Source: an uncultured Oxalobacteraceae bacterium
GTDB lineage: Bacteria; Pseudomonadota; Gammaproteobacteria; Burkholderiales; Burkholderiaceae_D
Direction: 5' to 3'
Assembly: GCA_903862415.1 (NCBI GenBank)
Contig: CAIOYD010000031.1
Span: forward strand, 1 to 55,680
Length of the DNA stretch: 55,680 nt
Part shown: positions 17,714-25,844 of the stretch, one piece after another
Numbering within the stretch: the first letter of the stretch is position 1
Layout of the letters: each line of letters starts with the position of its first letter
The notes under the pieces: model-generated
The model's database searches: none
What the model was told of the DNA's origin: nothing
The model's input: only the letters and a program-made list of their open reading frames with translations
Translations under genes and position numbers: made by a program

Positions 17714-17995
17714 TTAAAAGCCAAGTTCGCTATGCGAGCCGAGCCGGACAAGCTGCAACACTGCTTCATCCGGTTTGCGATAAATTAAAACCAGGTCGGG
17801 TTTGATATGACAGTCCCGGTGATCATTCCAATCGCCTGTCAGTACATGGTCGTGGTATTTTGCGACGAGTGGCTGGTCGTTCGCCAGAGTGGTGATGATA
17901 TCCAAAAAAACGCCCATCAATGTCTTCCGGTGCAGACCTTTGACTTCGCGCTTATAGTCGCGCTTGAATTGCCCGGTGTGTTCAATCGTCCGCAT
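17714..17995 (-). CDS. YafQ-family mRNA interferase toxin
   Basis: A 93-residue RelE/ParE-superfamily toxin closely matching YafQ in layout: SGQF/Y...KRD near the start, YHDHVLTGDWNDHRDCHIKPD in the middle and GSHSELGF at the end. Catalytic-type residues His50, His63, Asp67, His88 and Phe93 are present. The position after Asp67, Trp in E. coli YafQ, is Leu68 here. YafQ cuts mRNA on the ribosome. The gene overlaps the antitoxin gene by 14 bases, the standard order for dinJ-yafQ. Length is normal, so the toxin looks intact. Confidence 0.9.
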   Translation of the reverse strand: MRTIEHTGQFKRDYKREVKGLHRKTLMGVFLDIITTLANDQPLVAKYHDHVLTGDWNDHRDCHIKPDLVLIYRKPDEAVLQLVRLGSHSELGF

Positions 17996-18245
17996 TCAGG
18001 TCAGCCATCAAATCGTTAATAGTCGCAAATGATTTCAATCCGCCACGGCGAGCTTCTTTCATGGCTGCGATGGTTGTTGCATTTGGCACCAGCGGCTCGA
18101 ACGGAAGTGCTTTGTCATGAGCAACACGGGTGAGCATGATACGGAAAGCGTCTGAAACGGTCAGCCCCATAGCGGCCAGCACCAGGGTTGCTTCTTCCTT
18201 AATGTGCCCGTCGATCCGGGCACGGACAACTTCATTGGCAGCCAT
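17982..18245 (-). CDS. DinJ/RelB-family antitoxin
   Basis: 87 residues with an N-terminal ribbon-helix-helix (ANEVVRARIDGHIKEEATLVLAAMGLTVSDAFRIMLTRVA) that dimerises and binds the operator, and a charged C-terminal tail (RRGGLKSFATINDLMADLNADD) that would wrap the toxin. The start is taken as ATG 18243-18245, since AAGGAG lies 6 bases upstream; the longer frame starts two codons earlier inside that spacer. It is first in the pair and overlaps the toxin. Confidence 0.9.
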   Translation of the reverse strand: MAANEVVRARIDGHIKEEATLVLAAMGLTVSDAFRIMLTRVAHDKALPFEPLVPNATTIAAMKEARRGGLKSFATINDLMADLNADD

Positions 18246-18268
18246 AATCATCTCCTTGAGACATTTGA

Positions 18269-18281
18269 GCTACATTGTAGC
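18269..18281 (-). promoter_or_regulatory. Operator/-10 of the toxin-antitoxin pair
   Basis: GCTACATTGTAGC is an inverted repeat with 5-base arms. On the minus strand it contains TACAAT, a good -10 box, about 30 bases before the antitoxin start. Binding by the ribbon-helix-helix antitoxin here would block RNA polymerase, the usual autoregulation. The -35 is weak. Confidence 0.6.
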
Positions 18282-18402
18282 CCAAAAGGGCGCGGAAAAG
18301 TTGGCACCTGTGAATATGTAGTTGGTTATTGTCCTTTAATATCGTTCATAGTGGCATTCGGTTGTTGATTTGTTACGTAAATTCTACTTTTGCTGACGAA
18401 AG

Positions 18403-18414
18403 AGTTATATAACT
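18403..18414. promoter_or_regulatory. 12-bp palindrome upstream of the GGDEF-EAL gene
   Basis: AGTTATATAACT is a perfect palindrome 46 bases before the GTG used as start of the large signalling protein, in an AT-rich stretch with TATAAC. It could be a promoter element or a regulator site. No protein can be assigned. Confidence 0.35.
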
Positions 18415-18460
18415 TGTATGTCAAATAACTGTCGCCTAATCTGTAATTACGGATCAATTT

Positions 18461-21400
18461 GTGCTAAGGGCAATTTTATTGCTAATTTCACAAATTATTG
18501 TATTGAGGCGTGTGTGGAGTGATAGGCAAGCTTTGGAACTGTTTATTCTTAATGACGATGTCGCAATCTTTGAGTCCAGTCTGGCTCGGTGTGATGACGC
18601 CCAGCGTTTGCCGGCGCTGGTGTCGTTGGCGTGGTACCTGCGTCAGCGTGATTGTGCCAGGAGTCTGGCTTTAGTTGGACAGGCCAGGGTGTTGCTGGAG
18701 GGGTTGGTGCCACATGATCCTCAGACGGTTCGTTTTCAGGCCAGGCTGTGTTTGATTCAGGCTTCCATCCAGATTTTGTTTGTCGAATTTGCCGCCGCAG
18801 AGCAGCTCATTAATGAAGCCATCGCCCAGTTCAAGAGCATCGATGATGCTGTCGGCAGCGGTGATGGCTACTGGCTGTTGGCCATGTTGTGGAATGACCG
18901 CGGCAACGTCGAGCAAATCGAGATTCTGTTGCACCTTGCCCTGAATGAATATAACTCCAGCGACGATCAACTTCGCATAGGCACGGTGCAGGCGCGTATA
19001 TTATTGCAGGAAGCATTTAGCGATGCACCGCAGGCAGCCACTAAGTTGACTGAGCAGTTCCCCGATGAGCTGTTTTATCCGGAAACGGTTCATGCCTGGA
19101 TACTGAGCGCCAAAGCCACCATTGCTGCCCTGACCGCTAATCCGGGTGCGGCGATCAAATTTGATTTGCAGGCGTTTTATGCCGCCAGTCTGTGTGGACA
19201 GAATAATCTGGCCTTAATTTGTGCCAACAATGCTTCCGAAGGTTTTGCTATCTTGGGAGATCTGGATTCTGCTCTCGAATGGAGTGAACGGGCACTGTCA
19301 ATGGCACGCCAGTTTGACTGGCCTGGCAGCATTGGTGTGTGTCTGATGCAGTCCGGTGATGTGCTGCGTATGCTCAACCGGTTTGATGAATCACGCGTGT
19401 TGATGCAGGAAGCGTTGCAGGTCATGGCCGCTATGCGTGGGTCACGCGGGCACAATAATATGCTCAGCCGTATTGGTCAGCTGGAACAGGATGTGGGCAA
19501 TCCAGAGGCGGCACTGGACATTTTTAATCAGCTTGAACTTAGTCTGGATGGACAACGTTCGCCGGATTTGCTCATTGATGCCTGGCGTGGTCAGGCTTCA
19601 GCTTTGGCAATACTGGGTAAACCAGAACAGGCTCTGGAAAAGGCCAATCAGGCGCTGGAACTGGCCACGGACAAAGGGCAGGTGGATGAACAGATTAAAA
19701 TCCTGCGGGTATGTGCCGAATTGCACCGCGATTTTAGTTTGCCTGCTCCTGTGACTGCGGGTACGGCAACGTTGTATTATCTGAACCGGGCACGTGCTAT
19801 CGCAGAATCGATTTCTGGATACGTGATACCGGCTGATCTGCTCTCACAGATAGGTCTGGAATATGAAAAGATACATGACTTTAGTTCGGCCTATAAAAGC
19901 GAAGTGGCAGCCACCGCCGAGCGCAATAAAATGCGTGTTGAGGAGGCGCAAAAACGTGCTCTGACCATGCAGATACGCATGGAGATGGATAAGGCGCGCG
20001 ATCAGATCGATCACCATCGCAAGTTGGCCGAAACCCTGCAGGAAACCAACGATACCCTTGAAACACTGGGTTTGGTCGGGCGTGACATCACCGCCAGCCT
20101 GGATGTGAGTGCGGTATGTGAGGCGCTTTATCGCCACGTTGACAGATTGCTGGATTCGGCATCCTTTATGATTTTTTTACTGGACGAAAAGCAGCAGTTA
20201 CTTATCATGACGTTTGGGGTGGAGAACGGACAACCCTATGGAAAAATCGAATTTGAATTTGATCATCCAACCTCATTATCGGCCCGATGTGCGCGTGAAC
20301 GCCGCGAAATCGTGGTTGATCAACTGCACCCTTATACTAATTTTGAAGTGATACCCGGAACTCTGGCCACCCGAAGTCTGCTATTTTCTCCACTGGAAGT
20401 CGGCAAGCGACTGCTTGGAGTGATGTCGATACAGTCGCAGCACGATAATGCCTATGGTGAACGCGAATGCGCCATTTTCAGAACCCTGTGTGCATATGGT
20501 GCGATTGCGCTCGATAATGCCAGAGCATATCAAGAGGTTGAGGAGGCCAGACGACGCGATTTTCTGCAGGAGCAGGAGTTGCGGATTGCAGCGATTGCGT
20601 TTGATTCGCTCGAAGGTATGTTTATTGCGGATGCCAATTTGCAGATTTTACGTATCAACAACGCCTTCAGTAAAATGACCGGTTATGATCGGGATGAAGT
20701 GATTGGTGCTCCGCCGATGATGTTTAAATCGGACCGGCATGACGAAGACTTTTACAATATTATTCGGACGGGTTTGCGCACTTTGGATAGTTGGCAGGGC
20801 GAAATCTGGATCAGCCACAAAAACGGAAATTCCTTTCCCCTGTGGTTATCGATAACGGTGGTACGCTCAGCAGAAAACGTGGTCAGTCATTATGTGTTTT
20901 CGTTAATCGACATTACCGAACGTAAGCTCGCAGAAGATGAAATCCGTAATCTGGCTTTTTATGACCATCTGACCAAATTGCCCAATCGGCGGCTGTTGAC
21001 GGAACGGCTGCGTCATGCACTCACGACCAGTGAGCGTAATGCCAATTGCGGCTCACTGATTTTTATCGATCTGGATAATTTTAAAACCATTAACGATACC
21101 CGTGGCCATGATGTCGGTGATTTGTTGCTCGCTGAAGTTGGGCAGCGACTCGAATCCTGTCTGCGTCAGAGTGACACAGCCGCGCGTCTTGGTGGGGATG
21201 AATTTGTGGTGCTGCTCGAAGGACTCAGCGCCCACTTGATCGAAGCAGCAGAATCGGCGGAAGTGGTGGCGCAAAAAATCCAGCTGGCGCTCAATCAACC
21301 CTATGCGCTGCAGGGAAAAGTGCATCACAGTTCACCCAGTATGGGCGTCTGTCTGTTTAAAGGTCAGGAAGAATCTGCCGATAATCTGCTCAAGCAGGCG

Positions 21401-22258
21401 GATCTGGCGATGTATCAGGCCAAGGCCGCGGGTCGGAATGCGATCCGGTTTTTTGATCAGAAAATGCAGGAAGCTGTCAACGTCCATGCCGCACTGGAAA
21501 CCGATCTGCGTCTTGCCATCAGCGGTGATCAGTTCGTTCTGTATTATCAGACTCAGGTGGACCGGAACGGTAAGGTCATTGGTGCCGAAGCACTGATACG
21601 CTGGCAGCATCCGGAACGAGGCATGATATCGCCAGCAGAATTTATTCCACTGGCTGAAGAATCTGGTTTGATTGTGCCGATGGGGGAATGGGTGTTGAAT
21701 GCGGCTTGCCAGCAGCTTAAGCGTTGGGCAGAAGATCCTGCCACGGCGCATCTGACGCTGGCGGTAAATATCAGTGCGCGCCAGTTCCATCATAAAAAAT
21801 TTGTCAGCACTGTTTTGGCTATTCTGCAGCGTTATGAAATTAATTCAGGTCGATTGAAACTCGAGCTCACTGAATCGCTGTTGCTCAACGATGTCGAAGC
21901 GGTGATTGAGAAAATGAAATTGCTCATGGATACCGGAGTTACATTTTCACTCGATGATTTTGGTACCGGCTATTCTTCGCTGTCCTATCTGAAACGTCTG
22001 CCGCTGGAGCAGTTGAAAATTGACCAGTCGTTTGTACGTGATATTTTTCTTGATGCCAATGATCGCGCCATTGTGCATGCGATTGTCACCCTGGGTAAAA
22101 ATCTGGGCCTGTCGGTGATTGCCGAAGGGGTTGAAACCGAACAGCAGCGGCAATTTTTGCACGAAATCGGCTGTGATGCCTTCCAGGGCTATTTGTTTGC
22201 CAAACCGGTTGCTGTCGGTGTATTGAATTTAAAGCCGGTCAGGAGTAATTTAAGTTGA
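18461..22258 (+). CDS. TPR-GAF-PAS-GGDEF-EAL cyclic-di-GMP signalling protein
   Basis: 1265 residues. The first 450 or so are alpha-helical tetratricopeptide-like repeats, followed by a short coiled coil (about 480-530), a GAF domain (about 545-690), PAS (about 705-825), GGDEF with intact GGDEF at 911-915, and EAL with E1043-A-L plus DDFGTGYSS and AEGVET. Both catalytic domains look active, so the protein could make and break c-di-GMP, with GAF and PAS as inputs and TPR for protein contacts. The start is uncertain: GTG 18461 gives a hydrophobic first 15 residues with weak ribosome-site evidence; GTG codon 18 is an alternative. It is probably soluble, otherwise anchored by that helix. Confidence 0.9.
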   Translation: MLRAILLLISQIIVLRRVWSDRQALELFILNDDVAIFESSLARCDDAQRLPALVSLAWYLRQRDCARSLALVGQARVLLEGLVPHDPQTVRFQARLCLIQASIQILFVEFAAAEQLINEAIAQFKSIDDAVGSGDGYWLLAMLWNDRGNVEQIEILLHLALNEYNSSDDQLRIGTVQARILLQEAFSDAPQAATKLTEQFPDELFYPETVHAWILSAKATIAALTANPGAAIKFDLQAFYAASLCGQNNLALICANNASEGFAILGDLDSALEWSERALSMARQFDWPGSIGVCLMQSGDVLRMLNRFDESRVLMQEALQVMAAMRGSRGHNNMLSRIGQLEQDVGNPEAALDIFNQLELSLDGQRSPDLLIDAWRGQASALAILGKPEQALEKANQALELATDKGQVDEQIKILRVCAELHRDFSLPAPVTAGTATLYYLNRARAIAESISGYVIPADLLSQIGLEYEKIHDFSSAYKSEVAATAERNKMRVEEAQKRALTMQIRMEMDKARDQIDHHRKLAETLQETNDTLETLGLVGRDITASLDVSAVCEALYRHVDRLLDSASFMIFLLDEKQQLLIMTFGVENGQPYGKIEFEFDHPTSLSARCARERREIVVDQLHPYTNFEVIPGTLATRSLLFSPLEVGKRLLGVMSIQSQHDNAYGERECAIFRTLCAYGAIALDNARAYQEVEEARRRDFLQEQELRIAAIAFDSLEGMFIADANLQILRINNAFSKMTGYDRDEVIGAPPMMFKSDRHDEDFYNIIRTGLRTLDSWQGEIWISHKNGNSFPLWLSITVVRSAENVVSHYVFSLIDITERKLAEDEIRNLAFYDHLTKLPNRRLLTERLRHALTTSERNANCGSLIFIDLDNFKTINDTRGHDVGDLLLAEVGQRLESCLRQSDTAARLGGDEFVVLLEGLSAHLIEAAESAEVVAQKIQLALNQPYALQGKVHHSSPSMGVCLFKGQEESADNLLKQADLAMYQAKAAGRNAIRFFDQKMQEAVNVHAALETDLRLAISGDQFVLYYQTQVDRNGKVIGAEALIRWQHPERGMISPAEFIPLAEESGLIVPMGEWVLNAACQQLKRWAEDPATAHLTLAVNISARQFHHKKFVSTVLAILQRYEINSGRLKLELTESLLLNDVEAVIEKMKLLMDTGVTFSLDDFGTGYSSLSYLKRLPLEQLKIDQSFVRDIFLDANDRAIVHAIVTLGKNLGLSVIAEGVETEQQRQFLHEIGCDAFQGYLFAKPVAVGVLNLKPVRSNLS

Positions 22259-22302
22259 TAAATAAAACCGCTAACGTCACTTGTAGTCAGTTAATCTGAA
22301 AA

Positions 22303-22677
22303 ATGAATTGCTTAACGACACTAGACAGCGATACCGCTGCTGCCTGCGGCGTACTGGATAATGTCTATATTATGCGATTTGATACTAATGTATTTTTTAA
22401 CTGTGTCGATGTCACCGATGGGAAAGAGTACCGCATTGAATTGGAAGCGCAACAGTTGGTTATCAATTCGGGTAAATTTTCTACCAGAGGGCACTGTTAT
22501 CTGTATTCGAAAAGAGAAGATGGTGGTTGGGATGTTCATAATGACGAGAGAATTTATTGTCGCAACCAGTTTGACGCTAATAAACAGGCAGTATTAATTT
22601 GTTATAAAATCATTTCCTGTATGGACATGGCATTGCCAGATTACGACACTTCAGATGAGGAAAGTGAATCCGGTTAA
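22303..22677 (+). CDS. Hypothetical small acidic protein
   Basis: 124 residues, no family recognised. It is rich in Cys (about 7) and Asp/Glu, with a beta-rich middle (KEYRIELEAQQLVINSG, HCYLYSKREDGGWDV) and an acidic tail (DTSDEESESG). It starts 44 bases after the c-di-GMP protein and may be co-transcribed. The ribosome site is weak. The codon pattern is plausible, so it is probably real. Confidence 0.55.
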   Translation: MNCLTTLDSDTAAACGVLDNVYIMRFDTNVFFNCVDVTDGKEYRIELEAQQLVINSGKFSTRGHCYLYSKREDGGWDVHNDERIYCRNQFDANKQAVLICYKIISCMDMALPDYDTSDEESESG

Positions 22678-23204
22678 CTCTGTGTAGAAGTTGATATGCG
22701 CAAAACAAATAGGCATCTGTGAATTGATTCTTTTTCTGTTGGTTGGGAATTGGTTACATTGAGAAGCTGATCAACCTGTGTCAGTTTTTACTCAGTACAT
22801 GGAAAGCCAGTTATGATCGCATCGACCCAATTAATACCATCATCGTTCTACTGAACCTGGCGGACGCGAACTTCCATCACCCGAAGCGCTGAAAAAATCA
22901 TGACCGATTTGCGCGCAGTCACGGTGACATTGGCCACGGCATCATGGGTGGATTCGTTTTCCAGCGAATCAATACTGCCCAGCACCATTCCTACATAGAA
23001 GGCAATGCGTTATAAATTTCTTAAAATGGCATATCTATATGATTTTATGGATATTTTATTTATTGGTAGAGAGATGCAGCATTGTATGAGGTGAACAAAA
23101 ATCAACATCGACGGTGTCAGGTGTTTGATTATCAGCAGTCGCGCTGCTGTATTGGGGGCAGTTATAGCGCTGCGCCTATACTCTTAGTGGTGGATGTTGT
23201 TTTC
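22678..23204. other. Intergenic stretch before the hemerythrin cluster
   Basis: About 530 bases without an intact gene. It contains a short minus-strand frame with coding character (22848-22988, listed separately) and AT-rich sequence around 23000-23060. A 62-codon plus-strand frame at 23082-23270 has a poor start and no family features, and I do not count it. Confidence 0.5.
22848..22988 (-). pseudogene. Possible gene remnant, 46 codons
   Basis: A minus-strand frame from ATG 22986-22988 to TAG 22848-22850 reads MVLGSIDSLENESTHDAV...VRQVQ, with normal-looking codon use. The frame stays open for several codons upstream of the ATG (AFYVG). It looks like the tail of a lost gene rather than a functional small protein. 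The family is not recognised. Confidence 0.3.
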
Positions 23205-23233
23205 ACTGAATTCTCAGCTATGATGAATTCAGT
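23205..23233 (+). promoter_or_regulatory. Inverted repeat overlapping a predicted promoter of the bacteriohemerythrin gene
   Basis: Arms ACTGAATTC (23205-23213) and GAATTCAGT (23225-23233) form a perfect 9-base inverted repeat with an 11-base spacer. A -10 box TATGAT (23219-23224) lies in the spacer, and TTGTTT sits 16 bases upstream as a -35. The arrangement suggests a repressor operator covering the core promoter about 60 bases before the gene. Confidence 0.55.
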
Positions 23234-23291
23234 TGATGTCAACACGGACTGGGGTCGTCGTGGAATGTGACGTATTAATTGAAGGAAAACC

Positions 23292-23741
23292 ATGTACATT
23301 CATTGGGATAAGAAACTTGAGTTAGGCAATGATCTGATCGACACCCAACATCGCATGCTGATTTTATTGTGCCGCAAACTCGACATCGCCATCAAATCCA
23401 ATGTGGACAAGAAAGGCATACTCAGGGTGATGCTGGAAGTGAAAAAGTTTGCCGAATTTCACTTCATCAGCGAAGAAAATCTGATGCACGAAATTGCATA
23501 TCCGGAGGTGTCTCAGCATGCACTGATCCACACCGAATTATTGAAGCGGCTCGAATCGATGCTGGTGAAGATCCATTCTCAACAGGAATTTCCGGAAGAT
23601 TTACTGTATGTCCTCAATCACTGGATTTCAGATCATGTGGTGAATGAAGATTTGAAGATTGTCAATTATGTCAAAAATTCGGAACAGCGTCCACTGGGTG
23701 AACATCTCTATGCCCAGTATCTGCTGTCCGATAACAACTAA
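23292..23741 (+). CDS. Bacteriohemerythrin (di-iron oxygen/NO-binding protein)
   Basis: 149 residues, single hemerythrin domain with all seven iron ligands visible: His20 (DTQH), His57, Glu61 (EFHFISEE), His76, His80 (SQHALIH), His115 and Asp120 (SDHVVNED). Such proteins bind oxygen or nitric oxide at a di-iron centre in the cytoplasm and serve in storage, sensing or detoxification. GGAAAA lies just before the ATG. The next genes (HHE protein, DUF2249, COX1-like protein) suggest a nitrogen-oxide or microaerobic role rather than oxygen transport alone. Confidence 0.92.
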   Translation: MYIHWDKKLELGNDLIDTQHRMLILLCRKLDIAIKSNVDKKGILRVMLEVKKFAEFHFISEENLMHEIAYPEVSQHALIHTELLKRLESMLVKIHSQQEFPEDLLYVLNHWISDHVVNEDLKIVNYVKNSEQRPLGEHLYAQYLLSDNN

Positions 23742-23842
23742 GACATCAAATTGGTTGAGCTGTTCAATTCTTAATACATATCAAGGACTCCTGGGTGAAC
23801 TTGATGCCACAATCGGTACTCTTGACACTGCCCTGACTCATC

Positions 23843-24289
23843 ATGAATTCGATTGCGGATTATTTAACCATCGATCACAAACGCTGTGATGATTTTTTTG
23901 TCGAGGCAGAAAACCATGTCGTTAAAAGTATGTGGCTCGCGGCTGAACCCTGTTTTACCCAGTTCAAAGCCGCTATCGAACAGCATTTCGAGATGGAAGA
24001 GCAGGTACTGTTCCCCGGGTTTGAACAAAAAACTGGCAGCACTAAGGGACCCACCCAGATGATGCGCTCCGAGCACAATCAAATTCGCGCTATCCTGCAA
24101 AGAATGCTGGATTCGCTTTCTTTGCACGCTCAAGATGATTACCTCGGCCATTCTGAAACCTTGAATATCATGCTGCAGCAACATAACCTGAAAGAAGAGA
24201 ATATTCTTTATCCGATGACGGATCAGGTGTTGATGGCAATTAAACCTGACATCATGGTGGCCATGAAACAAATTCAAACTGGAAGCTAA
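23843..24289 (+). CDS. Hemerythrin HHE cation-binding domain protein
   Basis: 148 residues. Metal-ligand motifs typical of the HHE family are IDHKRCDDFF (about 10-19), QHFEMEEQVLFP (about 47-58), SEHNQIR (about 76-82) and QQHNLKEENILYP (about 112-124). It is a second di-iron four-helix bundle, of the type found in iron-sulfur repair or NO-related clusters (YtfE/DnrN-like but without the N-terminal ScdA domain). It lies 100 bases after the bacteriohemerythrin and 4 bases before the DUF2249 gene, which it probably shares an operon with. Confidence 0.88.
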   Translation: MNSIADYLTIDHKRCDDFFVEAENHVVKSMWLAAEPCFTQFKAAIEQHFEMEEQVLFPGFEQKTGSTKGPTQMMRSEHNQIRAILQRMLDSLSLHAQDDYLGHSETLNIMLQQHNLKEENILYPMTDQVLMAIKPDIMVAMKQIQTGS

Positions 24290-24293
24290 CACC

Positions 24294-24515
24294 ATGAGCA
24301 CAGTGATTCATCTGGATGTGTGCGGCTTGCAGCCACCAGAACCATTGGAGCGCGTTCTCGATGCGCTTTCGACACTCGACGTCGGCAACCGGATTTGCAT
24401 GTTGATCGATCGGGAACCGCGTCCCCTGTATCCTATACTGGAGCGGAATAATTTTCGTCATGAGACAACAATCCGGGATGACTATTTAGTTGAAATTCTT
24501 ATCTGGCACAAATAA
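24294..24515 (+). CDS. DUF2249 domain protein
   Basis: 73 residues: begins STVIHLDVCGLQPPEPLERVLDAL and continues RICMLIDREPRPLYPILERNNF, the SirA/TusA-like DUF2249 fold with the conserved LDVRGL-type start and the EP-PLYP segment. DUF2249 genes often neighbour hemerythrins and NO-related membrane proteins in denitrifiers, and the function is not established. It starts 4 bases after the HHE gene and ends 39 bases before the membrane protein gene. Confidence 0.85.
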   Translation: MSTVIHLDVCGLQPPEPLERVLDALSTLDVGNRICMLIDREPRPLYPILERNNFRHETTIRDDYLVEILIWHK

Positions 24516-24554
24516 CAGGCTCACTTGCCATGCACAAAAAATGGTTCTGTGCCT

Positions 24555-25844
24555 ATGCAGCGTAAATTATCCTTTGAGAACACGCCACCTCTTTCGGTGC
24601 CACTGCGATTTTTTTTAACCGCTCCCGTGTTTGCCCTGCTGGCCGGAGGTTTGCTGACCTGGTACGGTTCTGCTGCCCTTTCTTTGCGCTGGTCACCCGT
24701 CACTCTGGCAATCACCCATTTATTGACGTTGGGTGTTTTAACCATGTCCATGATCGGTGCACTGCTGCAACTGTTGCAGGTTGTTGTCGGCATTGAACTG
24801 GCACGGATCAGGCTGACTGCGACGGTGGTTCATGCTGCGCTCGTGCCTGGAACCTGCGCACTAGTCTGTGCTTTTCTGTTTGCCGTTCCGCTGTTGTTTC
24901 AGATGGCACTGGTTTTCCTGGCTATTTCTTTTGGCTGGCTGTTCGCTGCCTGTCTGGTTGGTATGTGGCGCATTAATTCCGTCAACGCCACATTTACGGC
25001 GATGCGGTTGGCATTGCTGGCGCTGTGCTTCACCGTCGTATTGGGGGGGCTGACCGTGGGAGCACTGACCGGTTTTGTAGCTCTGCCGCTGAGCGGCTTG
25101 GCCAATCTGCACCTGAGCTGGGGGATGATAGGCTGGCTTGCTCTGTTGGTTATCGGTGTGGCGTATCAGGTTGTGCCCATGTTTCTGGTGACGCAGGTAT
25201 ATCCGCGACGTGTTTGCCGTTATCTGGCCACAGTTTTGTTTGTTTTGTTAATGCTGTGGACATCGTCCAGATTACTGTACGCTGTTTGGCCCTGGCTGGA
25301 ACGGGTCTTGTCGTTTTTGCTTGCTTTGGGACTGGCGCTGTTTGCCGCAGTAACTCTGGGTTTGCTCAGACAGCGGAAACGACGCGTGCCAGACACGACG
25401 GTGCGGTTTTGGTATGTCAGCGCCATCAGTCTGCTCGCCGCTTGCATTCTATGGGTAGTCACCAGCGTATTTGGCCTGCTGGCAGACACCCCCGGCGTTG
25501 AACTTATGCTGGGCATGTTAGTGCTGATCGGATTTGGCTATTCGGTGATTAACGGCATGCTGTATAAAATTGTGCCGTTTTTGATCTGGTATCAGTTGCA
25601 AACCAAACTGACCAATCTGGGTATAAAAGCACCCAGCATCCGAAAAATGATTTCTGACCGGCTTGCTGCAGCGCAGTTCTATGCGCATTTGTTGGCCTTG
25701 TGTTCCATGATGCTTGCTGCCATCTTCCCGGCGCAGTTCGCGCGTCTGGCCGGGATGTTGTTGATGATTTCGTCCTGTTGGCTCTGGGTTAATCTGTTGC
25801 GTGCGGCCTATTTTTACCGTGCCAACTTAACCATCGCCCATTGA
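24555..25844 (+). CDS. Polytopic membrane protein, COX1/NnrS-like
   Basis: About 429 residues with roughly 12 membrane helices and hardly any soluble part. Conserved-looking membrane His and Gly motifs (THLLTLGVLTMSMIGALLQ, NLHLSWGMIGWLALLVIG, YQVVPMF, INGMLYKIVPFLIWYQ) recall heme-copper oxidase subunit I-like and NnrS-like proteins, which bind heme and are linked to nitric oxide physiology. Position after the hemerythrin and DUF2249 genes supports an NO or respiratory link. The start is uncertain: ATG 24555 is chosen, TTG 24525 is in frame. The 3' end overlaps the convergent purK by 31 bases. Confidence 0.72.
   Translation: MQRKLSFENTPPLSVPLRFFLTAPVFALLAGGLLTWYGSAALSLRWSPVTLAITHLLTLGVLTMSMIGALLQLLQVVVGIELARIRLTATVVHAALVPGTCALVCAFLFAVPLLFQMALVFLAISFGWLFAACLVGMWRINSVNATFTAMRLALLALCFTVVLGGLTVGALTGFVALPLSGLANLHLSWGMIGWLALLVIGVAYQVVPMFLVTQVYPRRVCRYLATVLFVLLMLWTSSRLLYAVWPWLERVLSFLLALGLALFAAVTLGLLRQRKRRVPDTTVRFWYVSAISLLAACILWVVTSVFGLLADTPGVELMLGMLVLIGFGYSVINGMLYKIVPFLIWYQLQTKLTNLGIKAPSIRKMISDRLAAAQFYAHLLALCSMMLAAIFPAQFARLAGMLLMISSCWLWVNLLRAAYFYRANLTIAH

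Noticed and set aside
23082-23270. 62-codon plus-strand frame before the bacteriohemerythrin
   Set aside because: Poor start, Cys/Ser-rich random-looking product, and it runs through the palindromic promoter.
23742-23842. FNR/DNR box search upstream of the HHE gene
   Set aside because: TTGAT occurs (TTGATGCC) but lacks the ATCAA partner at the right spacing.
24530-24565. Possible 11-residue leader peptide (MHKKWFCAYAA) before the COX1-like gene
   Set aside because: No attenuator hairpin or ribosome site follows, and such short frames are frequent by chance.
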